A DNA stretch of 64,000 nucleotides from Scilla litardierei (Eukaryota > Streptophyta > Magnoliopsida > Asparagales > Asparagaceae), in NCBI GenBank assembly GCA_030789695.1, contig CM061141.1:199877600-199941599 (forward strand), given 5' to 3'. Position 1 is the stretch's first letter. Each line of letters begins with the position of its first letter. The notes under the pieces were generated by a model. It ran no database searches. It was not told where the DNA came from and worked only from the letters and a program-made list of their open reading frames with translations. Shown here piece by piece: positions 53,849-64,000 of this stretch. The position numbers were made by a program, and so were the translations under genes.

Positions 53849-55876
53849 GTTTTCTGCTTAAACATGATGAAGGTAATAAAAGTGAGTTGTACAAAGTAAT
53901 TAGATATATCTTCGTTTCTAATTTTTCTGTTCTAATCTATGATTTTATTTTTTATTTTCAGGACACACGGCACTAGCTTCATATGTAAATTTTGTTGGTT
54001 TTAAATGCATGTGTGAGAGATGGTGTTTTTGAAGTTGGACTGCATGGTTCAATCCAAAATGTATTTTTGTGTATATTTGTTCATAGTTAAGGGTTTTTTC
54101 TTTTAGCATATAGTTTAGGTTGTGTGATATTATAAGTCGATGTACTTAGCCCACAAGCATAGCCAGAAAGCTGAAAAGGAAATCCAAAAAATCTTTGCCA
54201 GCTTCAGCCAAACAGCACTCTCTTCATCCCGTTGTCTATCATATGCTTTAGATAAATGAACAAAACATGTGAATCATGAAGTCTCAATTTTGGGGTGAAT
54301 GTTGTTTGAATTTGCTCCCCTTTTTAACTAAAGCAGGTCACTGATATTGTTTGACTATGGAGATGTATAAATACTATGAATTAACCTTTAGACCTGCTTT
54401 AGCTCATTTTTTGTTTTTACCTTTTGATTATGTTTCTGTTGGCTAACGATAATGTTGGTTTGCTTCTCCATGGTTTAAAGTGTGGAGAGTTACAAAGAGG
54501 CCATGTCATAATTAATATTAGAAAACAATTTGTCTGCCAATTTCTCAATATTGTATCATTGGCTATAAAAATTTCTAATTTAATGGAGAAATGTTCTGTC
54601 TGATTTTAAAATCATGAAATGTGTTCTTTTTCTTATCATGTGTATGTTACAGATGCCATTAATAGATTAAATTATGATTTTTTCTTTAGATTATTGGACA
54701 TTAGAATTAGTTCATAGGTCAATTAGACATTAGAATGTTACAGATGAGTTATCATGGGCTAGAAAAATTCTCTTTTATGCATTAATCATTTCGTTATAGC
54801 TGGTTCCTTGGTTTATCTCGATTCAGTTGCTTCGGTACTCAGCGAACTACTAGCTAACTAGGGATCGCTCCAATGGCGGTATGATTCCAGGATCTGGTTT
54901 TTTTCGATGCCATATCACTAAATCTTTCTCTGACTATTTCTCATCATTGTATCATAGGCTTAAAATCATGAAATATGTGTTCTTTTTTCTTATTCTAATT
55001 CTTTTAATCTGTGTTTGTTACAGATGCTTTAGAATGCCTATTTTTTTTCAATATAATTATTTGAACATGGATATCTACAACTCGATCGATACTGATAACT
55101 GGTGAATAATTTCCAAACGATTGAAATCAAATTCTTGATGCTTTGTTTAGGTTTTTATGGAGAACTTTAAATTTTGGGTTGTTTTATTTGGCAATTCTGT
55201 TCATTTTGGTTTATAGAGCAAGGATTTTATTGTTTTTAAATGTGAAATACCAATCGTTGATGTCAAATTCTTGACGTTGTAATTTGAGAGTAGATGACGA
55301 CGTGGTATTTGAATTGCTTGAAGTGAATTTTAAGGAATTATGATGAAATAATTGTCTTAATGTTGACACCTAGAGAAATTTTTTTTTGATTTGATGTAGT
55401 TTTGGGGGTTACAATATGCATGTCTATAGTTAAAACTTGACGTGAGGTGTATGTTCTGCTGGTTACATGGATGGTGGTTCATGTAGAGAAGACGATGAGC
55501 GATCTCTTGATCAGGACGGACTAGACGATGCGACTTGATCAATATTGATCACAGGTGAATAATTTCAAAATGATTGAAATTTCTTGGGATGAGCTAAATT
55601 ATGGGTGATCTAAGATTTTGAGGGGGAATCGTAACTGAACCGCGTCGAAGGCGCCCGTTAAATTTTTTTAACCAATTTGTTGTTCTGCAGCGTAGGCGTC
55701 TGCGCCGAATTTATTGTTCTGCGCTGAAGGTGCATGCGCCGATTTCGTTGTTCCACGCCGAATGCGTCTGTGTCGCTAAATATTTTTACGCTAATTTGTT
55801 GTTCCGCGCAATTTTGACCGTGGAAATAATTTTTTGGGGAACAAAGATTTTGCGGGGGAAAATCTTAATTGAACCA
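53849..55876. other. AT-rich Helitron-1 interior
   Basis: About 2 kb of AT-rich sequence. Two loosely related stretches mention 'atcatgaaat.tgtgttctttt' (~54612 and ~54965). From ~55600 a Helitron-type subterminal region is visible: repeated GTTCYGCGC...CGTCTGCGCCGA motifs and GGGGGAA tracts. No ORF supported. Confidence 0.55.
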
Positions 55877-55902
55877 TGCCCGCGGGCACAGGGTATGACT
55901 AG
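55877..55902 (+). other. Helitron-1 3' terminus (hairpin + CTAG)
   Basis: TGCCCGCGGGCA (perfect palindrome), CAGGGTATGA, CTAG, then T. The hairpin is the rolling-circle termination signal of Helitrons, and insertion between A and T is typical. Confidence 0.85.
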
Positions 55903-55916
55903 TATATATATATATA
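55903..55916. repeat. (TA)7 tract at LINE-A 3' end / Helitron-1 junction
   Basis: Seven TA dinucleotides separate Helitron-1 from the 3' end of LINE-A. Confidence 0.9.
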
Positions 55917-57983
55917 GACAAGTAAATTAGTATCTTTATTAAAAATAAAGCAAAACCAAACAAAACATACACTATGGGGCACATGCTAGGGATCAGAAAA
56001 AGTGGGGATAGGGCATAAGCGTCGTCACCCAATACAAGCTAACACCCCACCAGATACACCCATGTGCTAAAATTGTACAAAAATTGATAACACTATACTA
56101 GGTATCTGGGTATCAATTGTCCGTGAAACCCCAGTTTGCAAAGATGGTTGCCCCCTGATGGTCACGGTCCAAATCACGCAAGGATATATTTACATCTGCC
56201 GAGATAGCTTCAAATAGCCTTTCTTTGCCTACTCCTATTCCTGCAAATATTCAGCTGTTATGCTGCTTCCAAATATGCCACGCCATGCATGCCAGTGCCG
56301 TTTTTGCTAAAATGCCCACACAGTCCTTCTTATTATAGAGAGAGAGAATGAGATCTCCCAACCCAAAAAGGGTAAATGGGAAAGGGAGATTGATGTTCAG
56401 CTTAAGAAGGCTTTTGCAAAGGATAAAACGACTGTAAGGACATTCAAAGAATAGATGATTTAAACTCTCTAAAGCCCCTCCATCACATAAAACACAATTT
56501 TGACTGGTAGAAGTTTCCCACTTAAGAAGAATGTCTCTAGTTAAGAGTCTGCCTTAGAAAGCACACAGAAGAGTAATAGCCCACTTGGGAGTATGATAGC
56601 TATGCCAGACACCATGATAGTAGGCGAAAGGGGTACTTCGGGAGCGAGTACCTTCCCATGCATCACGAAAAGAGCAAGAAGTGCCAGGGATCCAAGCCCA
56701 AGTATCAGGACCTGGGGAAAGGTGAAATGACTGTAGCATGGGAATAATAGAATGAGTGTAGGGGTCATCCTTCCAACCATTAGGGGTCCAGTAGTTGCTA
56801 ACCAAAGCATTCCCATCACCTAGCAGCACTTCCTGAAGGAGGGAAAGAGGTCCACATGGCAACCAATTATCATACCAAAATGAACTTGTGGTACAGTCTC
56901 TAACTACTCGCTTAATTAATTTCTGAGATGTACTGCGATTTTGCAGTAGGAATTTCCAAGTACCAGAGCAAGAGGGAGTGAATTTCGCATTGTAAAATCC
57001 ATTCGTTCCTGTTAAGTAGTGCTGCTTCATGTAGCATGCCCATGGCTCGTCAGATGAGAGGAGCCTCCAAGTAAGCCTAACTCCAGAAGCCCCGTTGAGA
57101 TCAGAGATCAATCTAAGCCCCACTCCTCCCTCCTCCTTAGGGGTGCTAACTCCATCCAAGCCCAAGAATGCTGATTCCCCCATATGAACCTCATACAAGC
57201 TGATGATATAGTACGCAGAACAGAGGGGGGAATCCTGAAGGCATACATCCAGAAAGCCACCATACCATAGATAACAGTATACTCCAATTCAATCCGTCCA
57301 GAGATGGAAAGTAGAGAGGAAGACCAACCCTGAAGTCTCCTTTTGCATTTATCAACCAACCGAGATGATTTTGGATAATTAGACGATAAAGGTAAGCCAA
57401 GTTAAACAGAAAGGGAGGATACCTTCTTTATTCCAAGAATAGATGCAATGGAACTAGCATTACGAGTACCTTTGCTGATGGCTGAGCTCTTATCCCAATT
57501 CACATGAAGCCCAGTAAATAGGTTGAAGTTTACTAACAAATTTTGCAGGCCCACAAAAGGGTAATTATTCACACGGCAAAAAACCAAAAGGTCATCAGCC
57601 AATAATAAGTGGGAAATAGATCCTGATCTCTGCATAAGTTGAATTGTACCCAAAGATTTTGCATCAGCCATTAATAGAGAGAAAGATTCCATCACAAGCA
57701 CGAAGAGATAAGGGGATAGTGGATCACCCTGTCTTAATCCTATATTTGAAGTAAAATATCCTGCAGGGGACCCATCAACAGAACTGAAATAGTAGGGGAT
57801 GAGATGCATTTAGAAATCCAGTTAATAAACTTGACATGAAAACCCATTTGGTGCATCATATAAAGGATGAGCTCTGTTGACACTGTCAAATGCCTTTCTG
57901 ATATCCAACTTCAAACATGCTCTGGATCCCATAGGGTTACTGAAATCTTGAATCTGTTCATGGGCTAGAAGGGCACAGTCTGA
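55917..57983 (-). mobile_element. LINE-A: 5'-truncated L1-type retrotransposon, minus strand
   Basis: The minus-strand copy starts inside RT at ~57983 and ends at a (TA)n tail at 55903. An AATAAAG-type signal lies near the 3' end (minus strand, about 55938). No endonuclease or ORF1. About 75-80% like LINE-B by eye at protein level. Confidence 0.88.
56110..57983 (-). pseudogene. LINE-A RT (C-terminal half) and zf-RVT region
   Basis: From the truncated 5' side: DCALLAHEQIQDFSNP, KAFDSVNRA, then GLRQGDPLSPYLFVLVME and the catalytic LADDLLVFCR (Phe replaced by Leu before Ala-Asp-Asp). Thumb region: CKRRLQGWSSSLLSISGRIE. The zf-RVT region has GTWKFLLQNRSTSQ and FWYDNWLPCGPL. Frameshifts near 57810, 57400 and 57200 and a stop near 56554 break it. 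The frame recovers as LLTRDILLKWETS and CVLCDGGALESLNHLFFECP. Confidence 0.85.
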
Positions 57984-57993
57984 ATATATATAT
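57984..57993. repeat. (AT)5 tract between LINE-A and LINE-B
   Basis: Marks both 5' ends. It is followed by an 18-bp copy (57993-58010) of LINE-A sequence 57937-57954. Confidence 0.85.
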
Positions 57994-60736
57994 TACTGAA
58001 ATCTTGAATCAGTCAGTTGGCTGAGGCTATGGATATTGAGGAATCCAATCTTAGGCAGAAAAGTAGACAAGATTGGTTACACCTTGGGGATCGTAATTCC
58101 AGATTCTTCTATACGGCCATGAGGGCTAGGCAGAGCCACAATAATCTTGAGCATCTCATCTCCGCCAATGGCTCTAGTAACAATACCATTGATATGCTCA
58201 AATCTGAAGCCCCTGGGTTTTATTCTAATCTCTACAATCAGACGGACTATTGGAGTGTTTTTCCCTGTCTTACTCCTAAAAGACTGCTTACCAAAAATGC
58301 TGCTGATTGGGTTGAGAGACCGGTGCTTCCTGATGAAGTTAAAAAAGCTGTTTTTCAAATTGGGGTTGACAAGGCCCCTGGTCCTGATGGCTACAATGGG
58401 TTCTTCTATCAAAACTCGTGGGACGTCATTGGGGGTGATGTCACCTTAGCTGTTCTCAATTTCTTCAAAACCGCGAAGATGTATAAACAGATTAATCACA
58501 CTTTTCTTACTCTTATCCCTAAGAGTATTAATGCTTCTGATCTGGGGGATTACAGACCGATATCCTGCTGTAATGTTTTATACAAGATTATTAGCAAAAT
58601 ACTTTGCAATCGGCTAAAGAGGGCGGTTATTGAGCTTATATCCCCCAACCAATCGGCCTTTCTCCAAGACCGCCTCCTTGCTGATTGTGCTCTGCTTGCC
58701 CATGAGCATATTCGGTGTTTTAATAATCCTATGGGGGCCCGGGCCTGTCTCAAGCTTGACTTGCGCAAAGCTTTTGATAGTGTTAACAGAGAATTTGTAT
58801 ACTTCATGCTTCATCAGATGGGTTTCAAGCACAAATTTATCAGTTGGATCTGTGAATGCATCTCTACCCCCTCTTTCTCTGTCATGATTAATGGTTCCCC
58901 CTATGGTATGTTCCAATCTAATAGGGGCCTAAGGCAGGGTGATCCTCTATCCCCCTATCTCTTTGTGATTGTCATGGAGACTTTCTCATTGCTTATGGCG
59001 AGGGCCAATATCATGCACATCATCATGCCTATGAAAAGAGTTGGGGCTGTCACCCATCTTCTCTTTGCGGATGACTTACTGGTTTTCTGTCGGGCTAATC
59101 CTAAATCTCTTGAGGGTCTGAGGGACCTTCTCTCTGTTTTCAAGTCATATTCTGGGCTTGAGGTGAATTGGAATAAAAGTGCTGGTATTTTCAGCAAAGG
59201 TACTATGGGGCCTGGTGGCCTTGCTGACATTCTGGGCATCCGTAGAGTGCAATATTTAACTACGTACTTGGGGCTCCCTCTCTCTACTAAATATCCTAAC
59301 GCTGCTATGTATGGCCGCCTGGTTGACAGATGCAAAAGCAGATTGCAGGGATGGTCCTCATCCCTTTTATCCATTGCAGGGCGTATTGAGCTTGTTAAAT
59401 CAGTTATCTATGGCATGGTTGGGTTTTGGATGCAAGCCTTTAATATACCAAAGTCCGTTCTTAACTCGCTCAACTCCATGAGCAGAAAATTTATATGGGG
59501 GGAAAAACCATCTTTGGGCCTGGAATGATATGTGTGCCCCCAAGCAGGAAGGGGGGGTGGGGATCAGAAGCTTTACAGATTTAAACAAAGCATATGGTAT
59601 TAAACTCACATGGCGCATGCTTACTCATAAGGGTATCTGGGCTTCTTATATGAGGAGCCATTACACTAGTAATATGGGGTTTTTCCTGGCCAAGTCTCAT
59701 CCTATGCAGTCTGGAACCTGGAAGTTTCTTCTACATTGTCGTGAATACACCAAAAAACTTACCAAACGCAATGTTAGAGATGGTTCTTCTACGCTCTTCT
59801 GGTATGACAATTGGCTCCCTTGTGGGCCCCTTTGTGACTCTTATGTTGTCCCTATTGGGGAAGAGCAGAGCAGGGTTAGTGACTATTGGGCGAATGGGGG
59901 TTGGACGGTCTGTAGCTCTCTTCTTCCTATCTGGCATATTATTAATACGGTCACTCTGATCGTGGGCAGCGATTCTTGGGCCTGGGTTTCCAAAACCCCT
60001 TCTCTTCACAATGAATGGGATGGTTCTCATGCTATAAAGCCACTCTTTCCCTATTACAAGGTGGTCTGGTTTCAGGGGCACATCCCTAAGATGGCTATCA
60101 CTTTATTACGAGCTTTTCACGGGAAACTGCTTACCCGTGATAAGCTCGTGCAATGGGGAGTGCCTACTTCACCCTACTGTGTTTTATGTGCTGATAATAT
60201 TCATGAAAGCATGGATCATATATTTTTTGATTGCCCCTATACTAATTACCTCCTCTACAGGAGTTTCCTTAAATTGGGGGTCACAACTAACTTACCCTCT
60301 ACTCTGGCTGGTGTTGGCGACCTGATACTCACTCTTTTTCATGGGAAGAAAAATGTGGGAAGATTGGCCAAAGTTGTTTTGGCTGTGTTGACTTGGCATA
60401 TCTGGCGAGAGAGGAACAGAAGGATCTTTGAAGGGAGCAATCAGATGTAGACTCTCCTTTTTGAGAATATTGCTGACGATATCAGAATCGCCCTGAGGAA
60501 AACTGAGTGGGACCGTGATGATGATATGGTGGCTCTTTCAAATTGGGGCCTGATTGACTAGCTTGGCTATCATGTATTTTTTGGTTCTTATTTGACCCTA
60601 CGGATAGCGGAAGGTGTCATGTATCGGTTGGGATGAGGGCGCCTGTGCTCTTGACCCAAAGTTACACACATCCTTCTTCCATCCGTGAGCGTCTTGTATT
60701 TTTCATATGACTCAATAAAGATAAAGCATATTCTCC
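57994..60736 (+). mobile_element. LINE-B: 5'-truncated L1-type retrotransposon
   Basis: Contains all of RT and the zf-RVT C-terminus but no endonuclease. It ends with CTCAATAAAGATAAAGC (poly-A signal) and a (AT)7 tract at 60737-60750. Confidence 0.9.
58011..60561 (+). pseudogene. LINE-B RT and zf-RVT, one frameshift, one late stop
   Basis: Open at the start with RQKSRQDWLHLGDRNSRFFY, typical of the endonuclease-RT linker of plant L1 ORF2. RT motifs: KAPGPDGYNGFFY, LIPKSINASDLGDYRPISCC, CLKLDLRKAFDSVN, GLRQGDPLSPYLFV and FADDLLVFCR (~59064-59093). A frameshift just before 59528 separates the zf-RVT part (59530-60450), which has GTWKFLLHCREYTKK, LFWYDNWLPCGPL and a Cys/His knuckle PYCVLCADNIHESMDHIFFD. 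TAG at 60448-60450 stops it (likely TGG originally); the frame runs on to 60561. It would copy its RNA by target-primed reverse transcription if intact. Confidence 0.9.
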
Positions 60737-60750
60737 ATATATATATATAT
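60737..60750. repeat. (AT)7 tract between LINE-B and LINE-C
   Basis: 3' tail of LINE-B and 5' boundary of LINE-C. Confidence 0.9.
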
Positions 60751-62467
60751 GGCCTCCTTCTCTGTCATGGTAAATGGTTCCCCAGCAGGTTTCTTTGGTG
60801 GAAACAGAGGTCTCAGGCAAGGTGACCCGCTCTCCCCCTACCTCTTTGTCATTATTATGGAATGTTTTACTCTTCTTCTTGCCAAGGCGCTCACTAAAGG
60901 AAGCATCCACCCCATGCGACGTGCTAGCTCTATTTCCCATCTGCTTTTTGCAGATGACTTATTGGTTTTCTGTCGAGCCAACCAAAAGTCCTTCAGGGGT
61001 CTTAAAAATTTACTTCATGACTTCCATCACTTCACTAGCCTTGAGATCAACTGGGACCAGATCATATCCATGTTTAGCAAAGGTGTCAAAAATCCGAGTG
61101 ACCTTGCAGATTTATTGGGAGCTAAGCAAGCATGTACTATTACTTCGTATCTGGGCCTACCCCTTTCTCCTAAGTACCCTAGAGCTCAGTTGTACAACCG
61201 ACTTATTGATAAATGCAGGAAACGTCTTAGTGGCTGGACCTCATCTATGTTATCCCTAGCTGGACGTACGGAGTTAGTAAGAACAGTAATTTATGGCATG
61301 ATTAACTTCTGGATTCAAGTCTACAGATTCCCAACTACTGTGCTCCGTACCTTAACTTCTATGTGCAGGAAATTTATCTGGGGGACAACTAAGGCTTGGT
61401 CTTGAAATGAAATTTGCAGACCAAAGGAGGAAGGAGGTGTTGGCCTAAGACTTCTTATGGACTTGAACATTGCTACGGGAGTTAAGCTTACTTGGAGATT
61501 TCTTAATTCTCGAGGGCTCTGGGCGGAGTACATGCGTGGCAAATACAAGAAATCGGATTGTTTCTTTGAAACCTCTGCCTCGGCCACTCAATTGGGTACA
61601 TGGAAATTCTTACTCCACTGTAGAAGCCGGTCTGAGAATTTAATCAAGAGGAAAGTAGGAGATGGGAAAGATACACTATGTTGGCATGATAATTGGATAC
61701 CGTGTGGACCCCTTAAGGCCCTATACAATATTCCTGATGGGTCTAGTAAAAAGCGAGTTTCTGATTATTGGAATGGCTCCTCCTGGAATGAAAATACTGA
61801 AATACAACAACTTAAGCCCTTGTTGCAACCCCAGGTTATTACTTCTATGGCTGACACCTGGGAGTGGAACTTAGGTGCGGCTGTAAATCACAATGTATCG
61901 GCATTCAAACAGGTCTGGGATTCTGTCCGGTTGAAATCTTCTCCATTTCAATTTTTCAACCTTGTATGGTACAATAAACACATACCCAAGTTCTCTCTAA
62001 TTCTGCTCCGGGCTTTCACCAATAAGCTTTTAACTAAGGTCCGGTTGGAAAATTGGTGTGCTCTCTCATCTGATTGCTGCGATCTGTGCATGGAGCAGTG
62101 CCCCGAGACTATTGAGCACCTTTTCTTCCTCTACCCCTATTCTAATTACATCATGCGAAGAGCTCTCCTCAAGCTAAGTACTTCGGGGCCTGCGGTTCTC
62201 TCTCTATCAGAGATTGGCGTATTCTTTTTGGCGAATTATAATAAGAAAGGAATGCTCGGGCACCTTGGTAAATTAGTCCTAGCGGCACTTGTGTGGCACC
62301 TTTGGCGTGAGCGCAATAGACGGGTATTTGAGAATAAGAAGAGGTCCAAGATAACCCTATTTAATGAAATTGAGTCGGACGTGCGAATTATTCTACGCAA
62401 CACTGATGAGGTGGAGGATGAAGCTGCATCTGTGTTTGACAATTGGGATATTCTTGATAAAGGATGA
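60751..62467 (+). pseudogene. LINE-C RT (C-terminal half) and zf-RVT, one stop
   Basis: Begins FSVMVNGSPAGFF with GLRQGDPLSPYLFVIIME, FADDLLVFCRANQKS, and thumb region KCRKRLSGWTSSMLSLAGRT. One TGA at 61403-61405 (probably TGG) interrupts it; the same frame continues with RPKEEGGVGLRL, GTWKFLLHCRSRSEN, CWHDNWIPCGPL, the knuckle CCDLCMEQCPETIEHLFFLYP, and WHLWRERNRRVFE to the natural stop at 62465-62467. Confidence 0.9.
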
Positions 62468-62671
62468 AATTCCTCTAGCTTAGGGCTTAGTGTTCGGATT
62501 TTTCCGTGTATATTGTTTATGTTTTGTGGTTCTGGGTTTGGATGTCGAACTGGTTGATCTAGGGTGACGACGCTTGTGTCCTCTCCCCTAGTCACTTGTT
62601 CTGTCAACCTCTATTCAGGCCACTGTGTAATCTTTGTTTTTGACTTTATATATATTCTAACTTACCTTGCA
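60751..62671 (+). mobile_element. LINE-C: 5'-truncated L1-type retrotransposon
   Basis: Starts mid-RT directly after (AT)7 and ends in an AT tract at 62672-62682, next to Helitron-2. It is a different subfamily copy from LINE-B, not a tandem duplication. Confidence 0.9.
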
Positions 62672-62682
62672 ATATATATATA
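62672..62682. repeat. (AT)n tract at LINE-C 3' end / Helitron-2 junction
   Basis: Alternating AT of 11 bp followed directly by CTAG of Helitron-2. Confidence 0.9.
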
Positions 62683-64000
62683 CTAGTCATTACCCGTGCC
62701 CATAGGGCACGGTTTATTTAATGGCTGAGTTTTTCTCCCCCACAAATTTCAAGTTCCCCCAAATTTCAAGTTTTCCCACAAAATTTCAAGTTTCCCCCCA
62801 AATTTTACTTTTCTCCCAAAATTTAAGTCCCCCCAAAATTGTCATTACCACCTAGGACAAACTTGCCACGTAGGACAAAGCTTTGTCCTAGTAGGATAAG
62901 ATTCAAAATCTTCAAAGAACTGGAAAAAAAATGGTCGGAAGGGGTGAGAATAAAAAGTGTGGGTGGGTGTGTGGGGAGGGTCCATGGGCAAAAATACAAA
63001 AACCGGGTTTGTAAGTGCAAAATTCCCCACCTCCTCTTTTATCCCTCAAAATCTCATCTCGTATATTTTCTCTTATCCAATTTCCCTGTTTTATATAATA
63101 GATATCCAAATTCTCTTATCCAATTTCTCATGTCCAAATTCTCTTATCAATTTCTCTTGATAACATCCATCTTTTATATAATAGATATCTCTTATCCAAT
63201 TTCTCTTGTCCAATATCTCTTATCCAATTTCTCTTGATAACATCTCTCGTTTGTAATATAGATATCTCTTATCCAATTTCTCTTGATAACATCACTCTTA
63301 TCCAATTTCTATTTTCCAATATCTCTTATTCAATTTCTCTTGATAACATCCCTCTTTTATAATATAGATATCTCTTATCCAATCTATCTTGTCAAATATC
63401 TCTTATCCAATTTCTCTTGATAACATCCCTCTTTTATAATATAGATATCTCTTATCCAATTTCTCATGTCCAATATCTCTTATCCAATTTCTCTTGATAA
63501 CATCCCTCTTTTATAATATAGATATCTCTTATCCAATTTCTCTTGTCCAATATCTCTTATCCAATTTCTCTTGATAACATCCCTCTTTTATAATATAGAT
63601 ATCTCTTATCCAATTTCTCTTGATAACATCACTCTCTTATAATATAGATATCTCTTATCCAATTTCTCTTGTCCAATATCTCTTATCCAATTTCTCTTGA
63701 TAACATCCCTCTCTTATAATATAGATATCTCTTATCCAATTTCTCATGTCCAATATCTCTTATCCAATTTCTCTTGATAACATCCCTCTTTTATAATATA
63801 GATATCTCTTATCCAATTTCTCATGTCCAATATCTCTTATCCAATTTCTCTTGATAACATCCCTCTTTTATAATATAGATATCTCTTATCCAATTTCTCT
63901 TGTCCAATATCTCTTATCCAATTTCTCTTGATAACATCCCTCTTTTATAATATAGATATCTCTTATCCAATTTCTCATGTCCAATATCTCTTATCCAATT
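62683..64000 (-). mobile_element. Helitron-2 3' end, minus strand, runs out of the window
   Basis: On the minus strand the end reads CCGTGCCC-TAT-GGGCACGG (hairpin 62694-62712), GTAATGA, CTAG (62686-62683), then T. It resembles the Helitron-1 terminus (TGCCC...GGGCA, GGTATGA, CTAG). Subterminal DNA (62713-62830) has repeated CCCC(C)AAATTTCAAGTTT words. A perfect 20-bp palindrome TAGGACAAAGCTTTGTCCTA is at 62871-62890. No coding sequence in the visible part. Confidence 0.82.
63040..64000. repeat. Minisatellite, ~78-bp period, in Helitron-2
   Basis: Units of ~77-78 bp built from ATAGATATCTCTTATCC, ATTTCTCTTGTCCAATATC and TCTCTTGATAACATCCCTC, with starts near 63443, 63519, 63595, 63722, 63800, 63878 and 63955; one ~48-bp short unit starts at 63595. 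Units before 63360 are more diverged, and the repeat becomes regular toward the right edge of the window. Within a unit, TCTCTTATCCAATTTCTC appears twice, so a ~27-bp subrepeat is visible. Confidence 0.9.

Larger units (their letters stand above)
48812..55902 (+). mobile_element. Helitron-1 (autonomous type, 5'-truncated)
   Basis: Rolling-circle transposon with a RepHel gene and a recognisable 3' end: a 12-bp palindrome TGCCCGCGGGCA at 55877-55888, ten bases, then CTAG at 55899-55902 followed by T of a (TA)n tract. The 5' TC end and the first part of the gene are lost at the junction with the LTR remnant. Between the helicase and the 3' end lie exon-like islands (53061-53848) and AT-rich DNA. 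Confidence 0.88.

Overview
This window is angiosperm nuclear DNA, probably intergenic heterochromatin, made almost entirely of nested and mostly broken transposable elements. Evidence for a plant: Tekay/Del-type Ty3/Gypsy and SIRE/Maximus-type Ty1/Copia retrotransposons, initiator-Met primer binding sites, an L1-type LINE cluster, Helitrons, a Mutator-like element with 9-bp target duplication, and GT-AG introns in decayed plant gene fragments (F-box/FBD-like, probable BRCT). No intact host gene, rRNA or tRNA gene was found. Species cannot be told from sequence alone.

Layout: 1-4318 is the 3' half of a Gypsy element (TE-A: RNase H, integrase, chromodomain-like tail, 2.4-kb LTR). It sits in a GC-rich palindromic tandem array (4319-5890 and 18362-20690). 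A 12.5-kb Copia element (TE-B, 5891-18361, TSD TGAAG) later split that array. 20.8-23.7 kb holds a foldback and small duplications. 23712-31538 is a minus-strand Copia element (TE-C, TSD TTTTG) with near-identical LTRs but a ruined interior. 31.5-42.8 kb is a mosaic of repeated 2-3 kb segments with foldbacks, captured gene pieces and a 1.1-kb Mutator-like element (40376-41500). 42791-48386 is a second Gypsy element (TE-E), 5'-truncated, with an inverted copy of its own LTR end at the 5' side. 48387-48811 is a TE-C-family LTR remnant. 48812-55902 is a 5'-truncated RepHel Helitron with extra exon-like islands. 55903-62682 holds three 5'-truncated LINEs bounded by (TA)n tracts. 62683-64000 is the 3' end of a second, minus-strand Helitron with a minisatellite.

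Most interesting: a promoter-proximal module of ~110-116 bp nested-palindrome units rich in ACCGAC/GTCGGT (the DRE/CRT core) occurs in the LTRs of both Gypsy elements and of the Copia element TE-B, spacers included, and again inside TE-B just before its third ORF. This looks like a regulatory cassette that moved between two retrotransposon superfamilies. Other leads: intron-like segments in TE-B (gag/pol boundary) and TE-E (integrase), a dead-interior Copia with 602/603 identical LTR bases, and LINEs whose every junction is a TA tract.
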